From NCBI GenBank assembly GCA_039928925.1, contig JBDSSF010000001.1, forward strand, positions 186,001 through 250,000: a DNA stretch of 64,000 nucleotides, written 5' to 3'. Source of the DNA: Candidatus Saccharimonadales bacterium. Its GTDB lineage: Bacteria; Patescibacteriota; Saccharimonadia; Saccharimonadales; Saccharimonadaceae. The notes below the pieces were generated by a model. It did not search any database and was not told the origin of the DNA. It was given only the letters and a program-made list of their open reading frames with translations. Both the position numbers and the translations under genes were made by a program. Positions 18,183-25,881 of this stretch are shown here, one piece after another (position 1 is the stretch's first letter; every line of letters starts with the position of its first letter).

Positions 18183-18626
18183 TCAGATCTCAGATCTACT
18201 AGACCCGATACCAAAACCCTCAAATCCCGTGCCGTCTAACCAGTGGCTTCCATCTTCACCCTTTCTGACGATGTAATATGGCACGTCAAGTTCAGTCGCA
18301 TCATCAATGCATCCCCAGAAGTCAAGGTTAGAATGTGTTGCATCAGGCTCTTCTTGAACTATTGCATCAATGCCAGCAAGACCTTGATCTCCGAACAAGG
18401 TGATCAGCAAGTCCTGCTTGATCTGGTCATAACGAGCATCCCATTTCAACTCATCGACTGGTGTGCCTTTCATATCAGCATCGACTTGACGCATGACATC
18501 TTCAATCGAAGGGATCGGACCCTTAATCCGCAACACTTGCGGCTTCATACCAGCCAACTGCATTGCTTGACGCATTCTAGAATACTGCCGAGCCCTTACG
18601 CTGCCAAGGACTAAAAGAATTCCCAT
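18183..18626 (-). CDS. GC-rich orphan gene, 147 aa hypothetical
   Basis: No family recognised. The N-terminus is beta-like (MGILLVLGSVRARQYSRM), followed by helices and an acidic tail. Composition is clearly more GC-rich than the flanks, as in the genes at 20764, 48237 and 48822. AAGGA precedes the ATG by 8 nt. An unusual nested inverted repeat lies just upstream (18650-18714). Possible late transfer or a CPR-specific mobile family. Confidence 0.6.
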   Translation of the reverse strand: MGILLVLGSVRARQYSRMRQAMQLAGMKPQVLRIKGPIPSIEDVMRQVDADMKGTPVDELKWDARYDQIKQDLLITLFGDQGLAGIDAIVQEEPDATHSNLDFWGCIDDATELDVPYYIVRKGEDGSHWLDGTGFEGFGIGSSRSEI

Positions 18627-18649
18627 GGTAGGTTCCTTCGTTCAGTGCC

Positions 18650-18714
18650 GCTAGACTGTCTAGCTTAGCAAAGATGAGTCGAATTAGTGACAACTATTCT
18701 TTGCTAAGTTAGAC
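18650..18714. promoter_or_regulatory. Palindrome plus 17-bp inverted repeat upstream of the GC-rich gene
   Basis: GCTAGACTGTCTAGC (18650-18664) is a 15-bp palindrome. GTCTAGCTTAGCAAAGA (18658-18674) is repeated inverted at 18698-18714 with one mismatch across a 23-nt spacer. It could be an operator or a structured leader; it lies in the 5' region of the 18183-18626 gene. Confidence 0.6.
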
Positions 18715-18976
18715 TATTATTGTCAAATATACGTAAACAAATTTTTAAATAAGTTTACTACTGATATATTATCACATTATGAAGATTTTGCAACTTCGTG
18801 TACAACACTGAACACATAGAAGTACATATACTATTATTGATGATAACTTCAATCATTATAATCGATATTAGAGAAAACTAATGACTTCCCGAAGAAAGTC
18901 GCACATGTGTTTGCTGATCAAATTGCAGTTATTTCTCAATGATTTTTGTAATCGTAAGTTTTTTGTTTATTATAAT

Positions 18977-19302
18977 ATTATCACTAAAGAAATGTATGAG
19001 AACAAGCTCAATGACCTACGATCTACACAACTTGATATTGAGAGAAGAATTGCCAATCTTGGTACAGCATCAAAAGAGTTCTATGAAAATACTCAGAGTG
19101 TTATGGAGATCGCTCGTGATGCACCATTAACGCTTCTCAGTTCGAAGATTGATAAAAGACGAGCACTCATGACTTTGGTACTTTTGAACTTAACTATATA
19201 CGATGAACAACTGAGGTGGGAATATAAAAAGCCATTCAGTTTAATGGCTTTTTATACAGATAATGACTCGTGGCTGGGGAAACGGGATTCGAACGACTAC
19301 TG
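18977..19302 (+). pseudogene. Relic of a large serine recombinase (C-terminal coiled coil and tail)
   Basis: About 108 codons align with the last part of the recombinase at 26899: KEMYENKLNDLRSTQLDIE, EFYENTQSVM, LRWEYKKPFSLMAFY and then SWLGKRDSN against SWLGWRDSN. The N-terminal catalytic domain and zinc ribbon are missing. As in the intact gene, the reading frame runs into a tRNA 3' end on the opposite strand, showing an older insertion of a related element. Confidence 0.75.
19268..19300 (-). repeat. Displaced tRNA-Gln 3' end (old attachment site)
   Basis: The minus strand reads GTTCGAATCCCGT, TTCCCCA, G, CCA, which is the exact 3' T-arm, acceptor, discriminator G and CCA layout of tRNA-Gln. 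The 5' half of the T-stem does not pair, so only the 3' portion is left. It closes the recombinase relic. Confidence 0.7.
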
Positions 19303-19373
19303 TAAACTACCTCCTGATCTAAAGGTTCGTCGTATGGTAGCTTGGGTGAGAACTGTTTGCAAGTTCAATATCG

Positions 19374-20468
19374 TTATTCAGTAATTTCATTATTCCAAGC
19401 AATATTCTTCACTACCTGCGACAGCCGATATCCATTCGTGTGTAAACAAATCCCTAAGTACGAGCTGAGATTATTTTCACTAATTCGTAGAAGCACCCGC
19501 CGTTTCGTCTTCGTCCGGAGAGTAATCGCATATGGTCGCAAGACATGTCCCAAGAAATCAATTCCCTGATGCCATGAACGAATAGACACTTTATCTGGAT
19601 GCAACCCTAGCATTAAATTATCTCTCAGGAATATTCCGATCGGTTCGATAAGCGATTCTAAATACGCTTTGTCTGTTGAAACGATGACAAAATCATCACA
19701 GTACCTAAGGTAGTGTTTGATACCGAGGGTTTGTTTCATAAACCAGTCGAGTTCGTGCAGATAAATGTTAGCGAATAGCTGGCTTGTGACATTGCCAAGT
19801 GGAATGCCTTTTCCGTTCTCATGTCCGTGACTGAGAATAATCGTCCGTAGTAATTCTATGGTTTGTTTGTCATCAACCCTTAACTCAATAAGACGCATAA
19901 GAATTTCGTGATCGATCGAGGCGAAGAATTGTCGTACATCACACTTAAGCGCATATACCTTCTGAGTATTATTACGGCTTGCCTGACGAAGGAACAACCC
20001 CAGTCGTGCCACACCAGCATGCGTACCTTTACCGACTCGACATGAATAGCTGTCGTGAATAAATCGTTTTTCAAATAATGGCTCAGTCGCCGAAACAATC
20101 GCTTGATGAACAAGCCTGTCCCTTACCTTTGCTTTGTGGATCTTTCGAGTTTTTGGGTCGCAAATCGTGAATGGTTGGTAACTTCCGTGTATGTAACTAT
20201 GCGTTTCGAGGTCTCTGCTCAAAATGTGGATGCTTTCAGTAATGTGCTTTTGATACTCGCCAACATCAAAACGTGATTTCTTGCCTGTAGAAAACTTTTT
20301 CCATGCTTGCCACAGTGCTTTTTCTGAACTGATTGTAGTAAAATCGAAAGAATGAACAGACTTTCTGCTAATCCGACCCCCCCCGACAGCTTTGACCACA
20401 AGATCAAGGTCCAGCTCAAGTTGCCTGGGCAGTTTCAAAACATTCCCGTCATTGTCAGTTTGTATCAA
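19374..20468 (-). CDS. Reverse transcriptase, diversity-generating-retroelement type
   Basis: About 364 residues. RT motifs in order: PKTRKIHKAKVRDRLVHQA, YSCRVGKGTHAG, LKCDVRQFFASIDHEIL, GIPLGNVTSQLFANIYL, LRYCDDFVIV, GLHPDKVSI and DFLGHVL. The LGNVTSQ form, with SQ in place of the QG of retron and group II RTs, is typical of DGR RTs. Start uncertain: TTG 20468 has AAAGGAG upstream; GTG 20486 and GTG 20399 are alternatives. The N-terminal part overlaps the divergent Avd-like gene and crosses an eight-base G run. Confidence 0.82.
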   Translation of the reverse strand: MIQTDNDGNVLKLPRQLELDLDLVVKAVGGGRISRKSVHSFDFTTISSEKALWQAWKKFSTGKKSRFDVGEYQKHITESIHILSRDLETHSYIHGSYQPFTICDPKTRKIHKAKVRDRLVHQAIVSATEPLFEKRFIHDSYSCRVGKGTHAGVARLGLFLRQASRNNTQKVYALKCDVRQFFASIDHEILMRLIELRVDDKQTIELLRTIILSHGHENGKGIPLGNVTSQLFANIYLHELDWFMKQTLGIKHYLRYCDDFVIVSTDKAYLESLIEPIGIFLRDNLMLGLHPDKVSIRSWHQGIDFLGHVLRPYAITLRTKTKRRVLLRISENNLSSYLGICLHTNGYRLSQVVKNIAWNNEITE

Positions 20469-20783
20469 CTTTACAGCTCCTTTCACGACGAATTAATAAA
20501 TTTTCCTAAGTCAGAACGCTATAATCTAGGCGCAACTTGCCAAAACGAAATACTAGAGATTATGAAGCAATGTTTACGAGCAGCAGGCTCAAGCAAGATT
20601 GAATACAAAGCTACAAATCTAAAAAATGCCTCAGCAAATCTCGACACCCTAAGACTGCTCTTGAGTCTCTGCAAAGATTGCAGATGTATCTCCAACCAAT
20701 CCTACCAGCAGCTCGATTCCAAGTTATCTGGAATCGGTCGCATGCTGGGAGGCTGGTTAAGATCTATTTCGAGTAGTCCCTAA
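20352..20783 (+). CDS. Avd-like four-helix-bundle DGR accessory protein
   Basis: 143 residues. The core from about residue 29 matches Avd/S23-type helical bundles: NIPVIVSLYQLYSSFHDE, FPKSERYNLG, ANLDTLRLLLSLCKD and a C-terminal IGRMLGGWLRS. In DGRs a pentameric Avd binds the RT and template RNA. Unusually it is divergent from the RT, with overlapping 5' ends, and its 3' end overlaps the GC-rich gene by 20 nt on the other strand. The first 25 residues include the C8 tract and may not be translated. Confidence 0.75.
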   Translation: MNRLSANPTPPDSFDHKIKVQLKLPGQFQNIPVIVSLYQLYSSFHDELINFPKSERYNLGATCQNEILEIMKQCLRAAGSSKIEYKATNLKNASANLDTLRLLLSLCKDCRCISNQSYQQLDSKLSGIGRMLGGWLRSISSSP

Positions 20784-21525
20784 CGACAGGCGAAGACCAG
20801 TTGTCATTGGCATTGTCAGCGTCGTTGGCGTTCAGGTTCACCCCGAGGTCGAGGACCCACCGGTTGACGTACGGAACGTTCGACCAGTCGGAACCGTACT
20901 TCGCCTGAAGGCCAGAGAGTTTCGGATAGGGCGAGCCCTTTCCGTCCCAGCTCATGGCCCAGTCAGGGTCAAGGACGAGCTTCTCGAGCACCTCGATGCT
21001 CGCGAGTCGCACCTTGTCCTTCTTGGCCAGCGAGAGCGCATCCTTGGGGGATTTGCCCTGATAGCCGTTCGGATCGAAGTGGACGAGACGCAGGACACCA
21101 GTCGGCTTCATACCAGCCGCGTACTTGAGCGGCGTTTCCGCCGTCGGATAGCGATACTTGGTGTATCCAGCGGGAGGCACGAATGCATCCCACAGGCGAC
21201 CGAAGCAGCTCGAAAGCGTGTAGCCGAAGCCACCGCTGACGAGAGGTGTGTCCGTGTCGGTGAAGGGCTTGAAGACATCCGCCTGCTGGAGGATGCGCTC
21301 GCGCGTTTCCTCGTCGATGACGACGCCGAGTTCTTCCCAGCGGGCAAGCTGACGCTCGACCCACTGCACGATGGAATCGGTGGTCTTCTTTGTGGGATAA
21401 ATCCCGTCGAGAATGCCCTGAGTTGCGTCGAGGACATCTTCGACAGTGAGACTACCCGCCTTGAGACGCCGCGAGATTTCATTCTGGCGAGCCTGAAGGC
21501 TGAACAGCTGATCGGTGGTGGTCAC
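20764..21525 (-). CDS. GC-rich gene; possible DGR target protein with Asn/Asp-rich tail
   Basis: 253 residues from GTG 21525, chosen because AAAGGG lies 7 nt upstream; in-frame starts at 21561 and 21567 exist. The N-terminus is helical (TDQLFSLQARQNEISRRL), and the C-terminus reads NVPYVNRWVLDLGVNLN then ANDADNANDNWSSPVV. The last part looks like the end of an FGE/C-type-lectin fold used by DGR targets. Codons across NANDADNANDN all end in C or T and could arise from AAY by adenine changes. Much more GC-rich than its surroundings. No template repeat was found. Confidence 0.6.
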   Translation of the reverse strand: MTTTDQLFSLQARQNEISRRLKAGSLTVEDVLDATQGILDGIYPTKKTTDSIVQWVERQLARWEELGVVIDEETRERILQQADVFKPFTDTDTPLVSGGFGYTLSSCFGRLWDAFVPPAGYTKYRYPTAETPLKYAAGMKPTGVLRLVHFDPNGYQGKSPKDALSLAKKDKVRLASIEVLEKLVLDPDWAMSWDGKGSPYPKLSGLQAKYGSDWSNVPYVNRWVLDLGVNLNANDADNANDNWSSPVVRDYSK

Positions 21526-21586
21526 GAGAGACCCTTTCTTTGGATTGCCGTAGAGGCTCATCGACACACATAATGTGCATCAACGA

Positions 21587-21648
21587 TCTCAACTTATCAT
21601 TGAGAACGGCGTGGTATATTCAGTGCTGATATCAATACACAACGCCGT
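21587..21648. repeat. Two adjacent hairpins upstream of the GC-rich gene
   Basis: TCTCAA/TTGAGA (21587-21605) followed at once by a 15-bp imperfect inverted repeat, ACGGCGTGGTATATT at 21606-21620 and AATACACAACGCCGT at 21634-21648 (13 of 15 pair). They lie in the 5' region of the gene ending at 20764 and may be regulatory or structural RNA. Confidence 0.6.
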
Positions 21649-21740
21649 CCTCAGGGGAATGCTAGATTATTAAGGTTCGGGTACATTATAGCATAAATGA
21701 GTGTATTTTGCAATATACACAAGCGTTTTGCAAATAAAAA

Positions 21741-21777
21741 GCTCCGCCAAAGGAAGTACCTGGGATTCGAACCAACT
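21741..21777 (-). repeat. tRNA 3'-end-like remnant
   Basis: The minus strand contains GTTGGTTCGAATCCCAGG, a T-arm-like sequence, followed by degraded acceptor-like bases. No full tRNA can be folded. With the tRNA-Gln end at 19268 it brackets the RT/Avd/GC-rich gene block. Confidence 0.45.
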
Positions 21778-21810
21778 TATCTCTGTTAGTTATTTTTAAC
21801 TCAAAATTAA

Positions 21811-21832
21811 ACAAGCACCCGAAAGTGCTTGT
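21811..21832. terminator. Intrinsic terminator
   Basis: 8-bp stem ACAAGCAC/GTGCTTGT with loop CCGAAA and trailing TTTTG. It precedes a class B repeat, in the same position as the hairpins at 15403 and 17364. Confidence 0.75.
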
Positions 21833-21863
21833 TTTTGTTCATCAGAGACCTTTCCAACAGATT

Positions 21864-21926
21864 GAAGGATGTGGGTCTCATTTTGTTGTGTCGCATCTGG
21901 CTGGGGCTAATGGATATGTTTAGAAC
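21864..21926. repeat. Boundary repeat, class B, copy 3
   Basis: GAAGGATGTGGGTCTCATTT, then GTGTCGCATCTGGCTGGGG, then CTAATGGATATGTTTAGAAC. Same order of elements as 17398-17477. It ends 2 nt before the Nudix stop codon. Confidence 0.7.
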
Positions 21927-21928
21927 TT

Positions 21929-22339
21929 TTAATTTATGTAGCCAAGTTTTTCAAATAGAATTCGAGACGGGGGAACAATATCATAGGATGAAAGATCTTC
22001 AGGCTTAACCCACTCAATCTTTTCTATTCCTTCAGCGACTTGAATATCTCCGCTTACGTACTCACATTCGACATCGAGATAGATGAAAAACTTTTTGATG
22101 CCATCGAGATCGTGTTTAACTTCCGTATCCCAAGATATTTTGTTCTTTACGGTTACTGTTACGCCGGCTTTAGTGCGTACTTCGGCGATGATTGCATCAT
22201 CGGGGTCAACGTTTGACGTGGCCTCAGCACCAAATATGTACCACGTTTCTTTATAAGGAGGTGAGCCATCTGGTTTTTTACGCATTAAAATTGCACCATC
22301 TTTTTTCACGACACCAACGATAAGGACTTTTGTTTGCAT
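21929..22339 (-). CDS. Nudix-fold protein with degenerate catalytic box
   Basis: 136 residues from ATG 22339, with TATAAT (minus strand, 22347-22352) 7 nt upstream. Nudix fold is clear: VLIVGVVKKDGAILMRKK, ETWYIFGAEA and FIYLDVECEYVSGD, EKIEWVKPEDL. The catalytic box GX5EX7REUXEEXGU is replaced by GAEATSNVDPDDAIIAEVRTKAG, which lacks the metal-binding EE pair. It may bind nucleotides without hydrolysis. One-gene cassette between class B and class A repeats. Confidence 0.7.
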   Translation of the reverse strand: MQTKVLIVGVVKKDGAILMRKKPDGSPPYKETWYIFGAEATSNVDPDDAIIAEVRTKAGVTVTVKNKISWDTEVKHDLDGIKKFFIYLDVECEYVSGDIQVAEGIEKIEWVKPEDLSSYDIVPPSRILFEKLGYIN

Positions 22340-22361
22340 AAAAGCTATTATAACAGACAAA

Positions 22362-22424
22362 AAATGACGATTTCTCGTCATTTAAGCATAATCATCTTGG
22401 CTGGGGCTAGTGGATATGTTGAGA
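22362..22424. repeat. Hairpin plus boundary repeat, class A, copy 2
   Basis: A 9-bp hairpin AAATGACGA/TCGTCATTT (22362-22383) runs into TTTAAGCATAATCATCTTGG, CTGGGGCTAGTGGATATG and TTGAGAAA. On the minus strand the hairpin is followed by TTTTTTG, so CCCCAGCCA, a conserved 16-nt flank and a terminator follow each other as they would after a tRNA gene. Confidence 0.7.
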
Positions 22425-22511
22425 AATTTTTAGTATCTAACTCCTATGCCTTGTATTTTACTGAGCTTATTATGTTACTATGATTACTATAAACATACCT
22501 AGGAGAAGTAA

Positions 22512-23039
22512 ATGACAGATGTACCCGTAGATGTTAAGCCAGTGAAGGTAAAGGCATCTGATCATGACACCTATGGAGTAGCTACAATTATCTCGCTCCT
22601 TCTTCCAATTGTCGGAATTATCATGGGAGTAGTATATCTGACAAAGGACAAGGCAGAAGATAAAAAGCTAGGCGAGCATCTAATCGCAATCAGTATACTT
22701 GCTAGCATTGTTATTAGTTTCATTTGGTTCTCTTTTGTATCATCTAGAACACCATCTGTTATACCGATTAGTACTTTAGATTCACCTTCTGTTAACTTGA
22801 CACCGACTAGTCCCCCTTGGGATATTGAAGCTGCGTATGTAAAGATTAGCAAAGGAATGACACGAGCGGCAGTGGAAGCAGTGATCAAAAAACCTGCAGC
22901 AAATTGTGCAAGAAGTGAACAATCCGGATCAGCAGATCAGTACGCTTCATGCTCATACGGGGGAGCAGGGGATCATGGTATAATCGTGATAAATTACGTT
23001 AACGACATTGTAACATCTACAGAAAAATCCACTTATTAG
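22512..23039 (+). CDS. Membrane protein with DUF4190-like helices and a small outer domain
   Basis: 175 residues. Two membrane helices (VATIISLLLPIVGIIMGVVY and the IAISILASIVISFIWF segment) precede a Thr/Ser/Pro linker and a C-terminal domain of about 70 residues with two Cys (ANCARS, ASCSYG) and a SmpA/BamE-like start (YVKISKGMTRAAVEAVI). AGGAG precedes the ATG. Function unknown. Cargo of the accessory island. Confidence 0.6.
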   Translation: MTDVPVDVKPVKVKASDHDTYGVATIISLLLPIVGIIMGVVYLTKDKAEDKKLGEHLIAISILASIVISFIWFSFVSSRTPSVIPISTLDSPSVNLTPTSPPWDIEAAYVKISKGMTRAAVEAVIKKPAANCARSEQSGSADQYASCSYGGAGDHGIIVINYVNDIVTSTEKSTY

Positions 23040-23282
23040 CCTACACTAGTGATTAATCATCATGTACTTAATTGACTCTGAATTCCTCTGAAATTTGTAA
23101 ACTCAAGAAAAATGTGGATACCTAATATATAACTTCAGAAGTATAAGTTTACTAGAAGTGACTAGAGAATAAAAATACAATAACATAATCCATATTTCGG
23201 ATGCTTATAGAACTAGTTACTATTAGAAAGCACTGTTGAATGTTTTTTTGCTCCAGTTAAGCTATGTTCTAGAAAAAAATTA

Positions 23283-23789
23283 CTAGCTAAATTTAGAATT
23301 TGCGCTTACGAGTGCTTGAATAATCTCTTCATTCGACACATTTTTATTTGCGAATCGCACTAAAGGTAAGTGAGCCTGTTTAAATATTCTTTCAACTTCA
23401 GTATCACGCTCAATACGGTCTTTACTTTCGTGTGTATAATCATCTAGTTCTATGGCATACATTGGCTGGAGTGTAGTCTTATCGCAAAGCACGTAATCAA
23501 CTGACTTACCGTTAATGTGTTTGAATGCATAGCTCCAATCCTGACCTTTAACTCGGTGTTCAAGGATTGCCGATAGGTGCACTTGAGGGAAGACATAATA
23601 TCGCTCGCTCACAGCATCCTCTATTTTTGTAAAAAACTCCGACTCAGCCCTCGACATTAATAAGTTTTTAGCTGTGTATGTATAAGTATCTTTTTTACGA
23701 ATCTTTCGCTCAACTTGAGAATTTCGTCGTACTAGATTAACAAATGCAGCAGCAACGATAAGAAATCCAGCTAAGAATAATACTTCCAT
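23283..23789 (-). CDS. DUF2726 protein with N-terminal membrane anchor
   Basis: 168 residues. One N-terminal helix (FLAGFLIVAAAFVNLV) and a DUF2726 domain: LLMSRAESEFFTKIEDAV, VDYVLCDKTTLQPMYAIELD and LPLVRFANK. The D-x(n)-ELD arrangement recalls restriction-endonuclease-like folds, which the family resembles; no substrate is known. TATGAT (minus strand, 23796-23801) is 6 nt before the ATG. About 240 bp of AT-rich DNA before its 3' end hold no feature I can name. Confidence 0.7.
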   Translation of the reverse strand: MEVLFLAGFLIVAAAFVNLVRRNSQVERKIRKKDTYTYTAKNLLMSRAESEFFTKIEDAVSERYYVFPQVHLSAILEHRVKGQDWSYAFKHINGKSVDYVLCDKTTLQPMYAIELDDYTHESKDRIERDTEVERIFKQAHLPLVRFANKNVSNEEIIQALVSANSKFS

Positions 23790-23825
23790 GATTTCATCAT
23801 AACAAAAATTCTCTCGAAGGAGTAG

Positions 23826-23865
23826 TTAAGCATAATCATCTTGGCTGGGGCAAGTCAATATGCTC
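23826..23865. repeat. Boundary repeat, class A, copy 3
   Basis: TTAAGCATAATCATCTTGG then CTGGGGCAAGTCAATATG. The left half is identical to the copies at 18017 and 22381; the right half has drifted. Confidence 0.65.
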
Positions 23866-23990
23866 AAAGCTGGCAAACAAATTTTGATCTGCATGCTGGC
23901 ATCTGTACTATATAAGACATATAGATAGCCGTATTAACTAATACTAACGAAATTACGAATAAAATTTTACATTTGACATATAATGTGGAC

Positions 23991-25343
23991 ATGAATATAT
24001 CATCGTCAGCTATAATCAGATACCTAAATGAATTGGGAATTAATGATACTGTTTCCGCAAAGAACGTTTTATCTGTTGCACCAAGAGAAAGACTTTTCGA
24101 AATCTCCAATGATTTAGCCGAACTTACTAAAAGATACAAATCTAATACTGGTATCGGTGATAAAAATATATTTAATTTCACAGCAAGTGGTTCAATATCG
24201 GGCAGTGGTCAAAGTTGTTCAGGCATAAGTTGTAGAATTAGCGAAGCGCGAGAATTAGGTCAATTCGCAGCACTATATGGAGATCGAATAACAATACCAA
24301 ATTTCTTAGAGACTCATGGCAACATAGGCAAATCAGAATCAATGAAAGTAGATTTAGATCACTTCATAAATGTATTGCATGGAGACATAGCTGTATTGAT
24401 GGTATATGGAGATTTATTAGAAACCGGTTTAATTAAATTCAGTGCAAATCAGGTAATGCACTGCACGAGATGCATGCAAAGAATGGTGGTAGGTAACGAA
24501 CAGAAAACCATTATTAAAAGATATGATGAGCTGAATAAGATGACACTTAGCATGGTTCGTAAAAATGTTGTGTTTGAGCACAGTTTGAACAACAGAATCG
24601 ATATCTACGACCCAAATGGATATACTGATTCGGATGGACATTCACTTACGCTTATTGATCAACCATTAATGAAAAACCTACCTCTCGGAATTATTAAAGA
24701 ATCCGATGTCATAGACCTAAAATTAGCGGAGTATGTTTCCAACGGAATAGTGGATGATGTATTACAGCAAAATGTAGGACAAATGCAAAGCCGATCGACG
24801 TATCTTACGCCTAGATTAGTGGATGCATTTTTAATTGATACGCTCAATAACAAAAGTCTATCATTCGAAAACAACTCTGATTTAATGAAAAATATTACAC
24901 ATAACCTGCCACTTGCTAACGGAAATGATTTTATTGCTCTGGTAAACGTAAGGAGTTCCCAAATCGAGTATTTTGAAAGATATAAACACTCGCTCTCCTT
25001 GGTTTTGAAACAACTAGGCACTAATCCTAAATCTGAAGATGTAAAAGAAGCACTGGATCAGGAAGTGTTGCCGCATCTACTTAAACTTGATCAGATACTT
25101 AAGGCACATTCTGAAACAAGTATGAGTGATTTAAAAGCTATGGGGAAAATAACAGCAGTAACAGTAACCCTAGGGATAGCTGCCACTACAACATACCATC
25201 TAGATCCTAGTGCAGTAATTGGACTAGGTGCAATTGCTTCTCCTTCAGCACTTAGCGGCATAAAACATATTCTAAGGAGAAAGGAACAGCCAACCGAAGT
25301 TAAAGAAAATCAATATTATTTTTTATGGAATCAGAAACATTAA
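23991..25343 (+). CDS. Unknown 450-aa protein in the accessory island
   Basis: 450 residues from ATG 23991; TATAAT at 23979-23984 lies 6 nt before it. No family recognised. Early Cys-containing segment (GQSCSGISCRISEARELG), a middle CTRCMQ pair, long helical stretches, and one short hydrophobic stretch near the end (GKITAVTVTLGIAATTTYHL). Not membrane-rich overall. Its place among recombinase-linked cargo suggests an accessory or defence role, but this is only context. Confidence 0.6.
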   Translation: MNISSSAIIRYLNELGINDTVSAKNVLSVAPRERLFEISNDLAELTKRYKSNTGIGDKNIFNFTASGSISGSGQSCSGISCRISEARELGQFAALYGDRITIPNFLETHGNIGKSESMKVDLDHFINVLHGDIAVLMVYGDLLETGLIKFSANQVMHCTRCMQRMVVGNEQKTIIKRYDELNKMTLSMVRKNVVFEHSLNNRIDIYDPNGYTDSDGHSLTLIDQPLMKNLPLGIIKESDVIDLKLAEYVSNGIVDDVLQQNVGQMQSRSTYLTPRLVDAFLIDTLNNKSLSFENNSDLMKNITHNLPLANGNDFIALVNVRSSQIEYFERYKHSLSLVLKQLGTNPKSEDVKEALDQEVLPHLLKLDQILKAHSETSMSDLKAMGKITAVTVTLGIAATTTYHLDPSAVIGLGAIASPSALSGIKHILRRKEQPTEVKENQYYFLWNQKH

Positions 25344-25630
25344 TTACTTATTATTCATTGCTAACACCAAGTAATTAGTAATAGTCAGCATGACATTCGC
25401 ATCCTTACTATCTTCACACTTCTCAAATTTGGCGTCATAATCTTTATGCTTGCAACAATAAGACATAATCTTATAATTAGTCATAGCTACGTAATCAAAT
25501 ACGAGTGTGGTCATAGAAAACGGTCCAAAAACAGGGTTTAATCCAGTAACTTCCGAATAAGTTATGCAAAGGATACACTCCCGGGGTCTACCGCGTAAAG
25601 AAACTAGCTTAATCTTTACCTGTAGTTTGC

Positions 25631-25690
25631 TATAATCACACACCTTTTTAGATGAACTACAAGGTATTGATGAAAAATCAATACTATTTT
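25631..25690 (+). promoter_or_regulatory. Promoter-like TATAAT and attenuator hairpin before the rep region
   Basis: TATAAT at 25631-25636, then an 8-bp hairpin GTATTGAT/ATCAATAC (25664-25684) followed by TATTTTT, then a GGAG ribosome site and ATG at 25708. It may end most transcripts early and limit rep expression. The 364 bp between 25343 and 25708 hold no other feature I trust. Confidence 0.45.
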
Positions 25691-25707
25691 TAATTGGAGA
25701 AATCTAT

Positions 25708-25881
25708 ATGAATCGACATATAGGGTTATTACTTTTGACCAAAAATCAAACAAACAGTGGATTAAACTACAACCAAAAAACGTGCTTCGTTGGCGCAGAG
25801 CACTCAGTGCTGCGCCCTCGAGAGGGTGTCCTGTATAACTTGATTAATAGGACACATAAGGGGTTTTATCATGAACAATGA
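25708..25881 (+). CDS. 57-aa ORF overlapping the rep start
   Basis: ATG with GGAG 8 nt upstream, 57 codons, ending 11 nt inside rep. The product is not recognisable (MNRHIGLLLLTKNQTNSG at the start). It may be a leader ORF coupling translation to rep, or chance. The two hairpins at 25792-25855 are inside it. Confidence 0.35.
   Translation: MNRHIGLLLLTKNQTNSGLNYNQKTCFVGAEHSVLRPREGVLYNLINRTHKGFYHEQ
25792..25855. repeat. Strong hairpins upstream of rep (candidate replication origin or control element)
   Basis: First hairpin 25792-25816: GGCGC and AGCAC pair with GTGCT and GCGCC around a TCA loop, with a two-base bulge. Second hairpin 25826-25855: GTGTCCT/AGGACAC. Palindromes next to an HUH rep gene often mark the nicking origin; here this is inference. 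Confidence 0.5.

Noticed and set aside
19300-20783. A DGR template repeat near the RT
   Set aside because: I looked on both sides of the RT and in Avd for a copy of the target tail (20770-20880) and found only short chance matches.
20764-21573. Long plus-strand ORF (21079-21573) opposite the GC-rich gene
   Set aside because: GC-rich DNA leaves several frames open. The minus-strand gene is longer, has a ribosome site and a plausible protein pattern.
15437-23865. Integron attC sites as the explanation of the cassette repeats
   Set aside because: No tyrosine integron integrase is present, and the repeats lack the paired R'/R'' inverted core of attC.
17398-23865. Class A and B repeats as exact tRNA T-arms
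   Set aside because: The distance from GTTC to the final CCA is about 5 nt too long for a tRNA 3' half; only the last 9-10 nt match well. Hence called tRNA-end-like, except the exact one at 19268.
25344-25643. 99-codon minus-strand ORF between the unknown 450-aa gene and the rep region
   Set aside because: GTG start, no similarity seen, Cys-rich odd composition, and it overlaps promoter-like TATAAT on the plus strand. A shorter start at the internal ATG is possible, but support is too thin.
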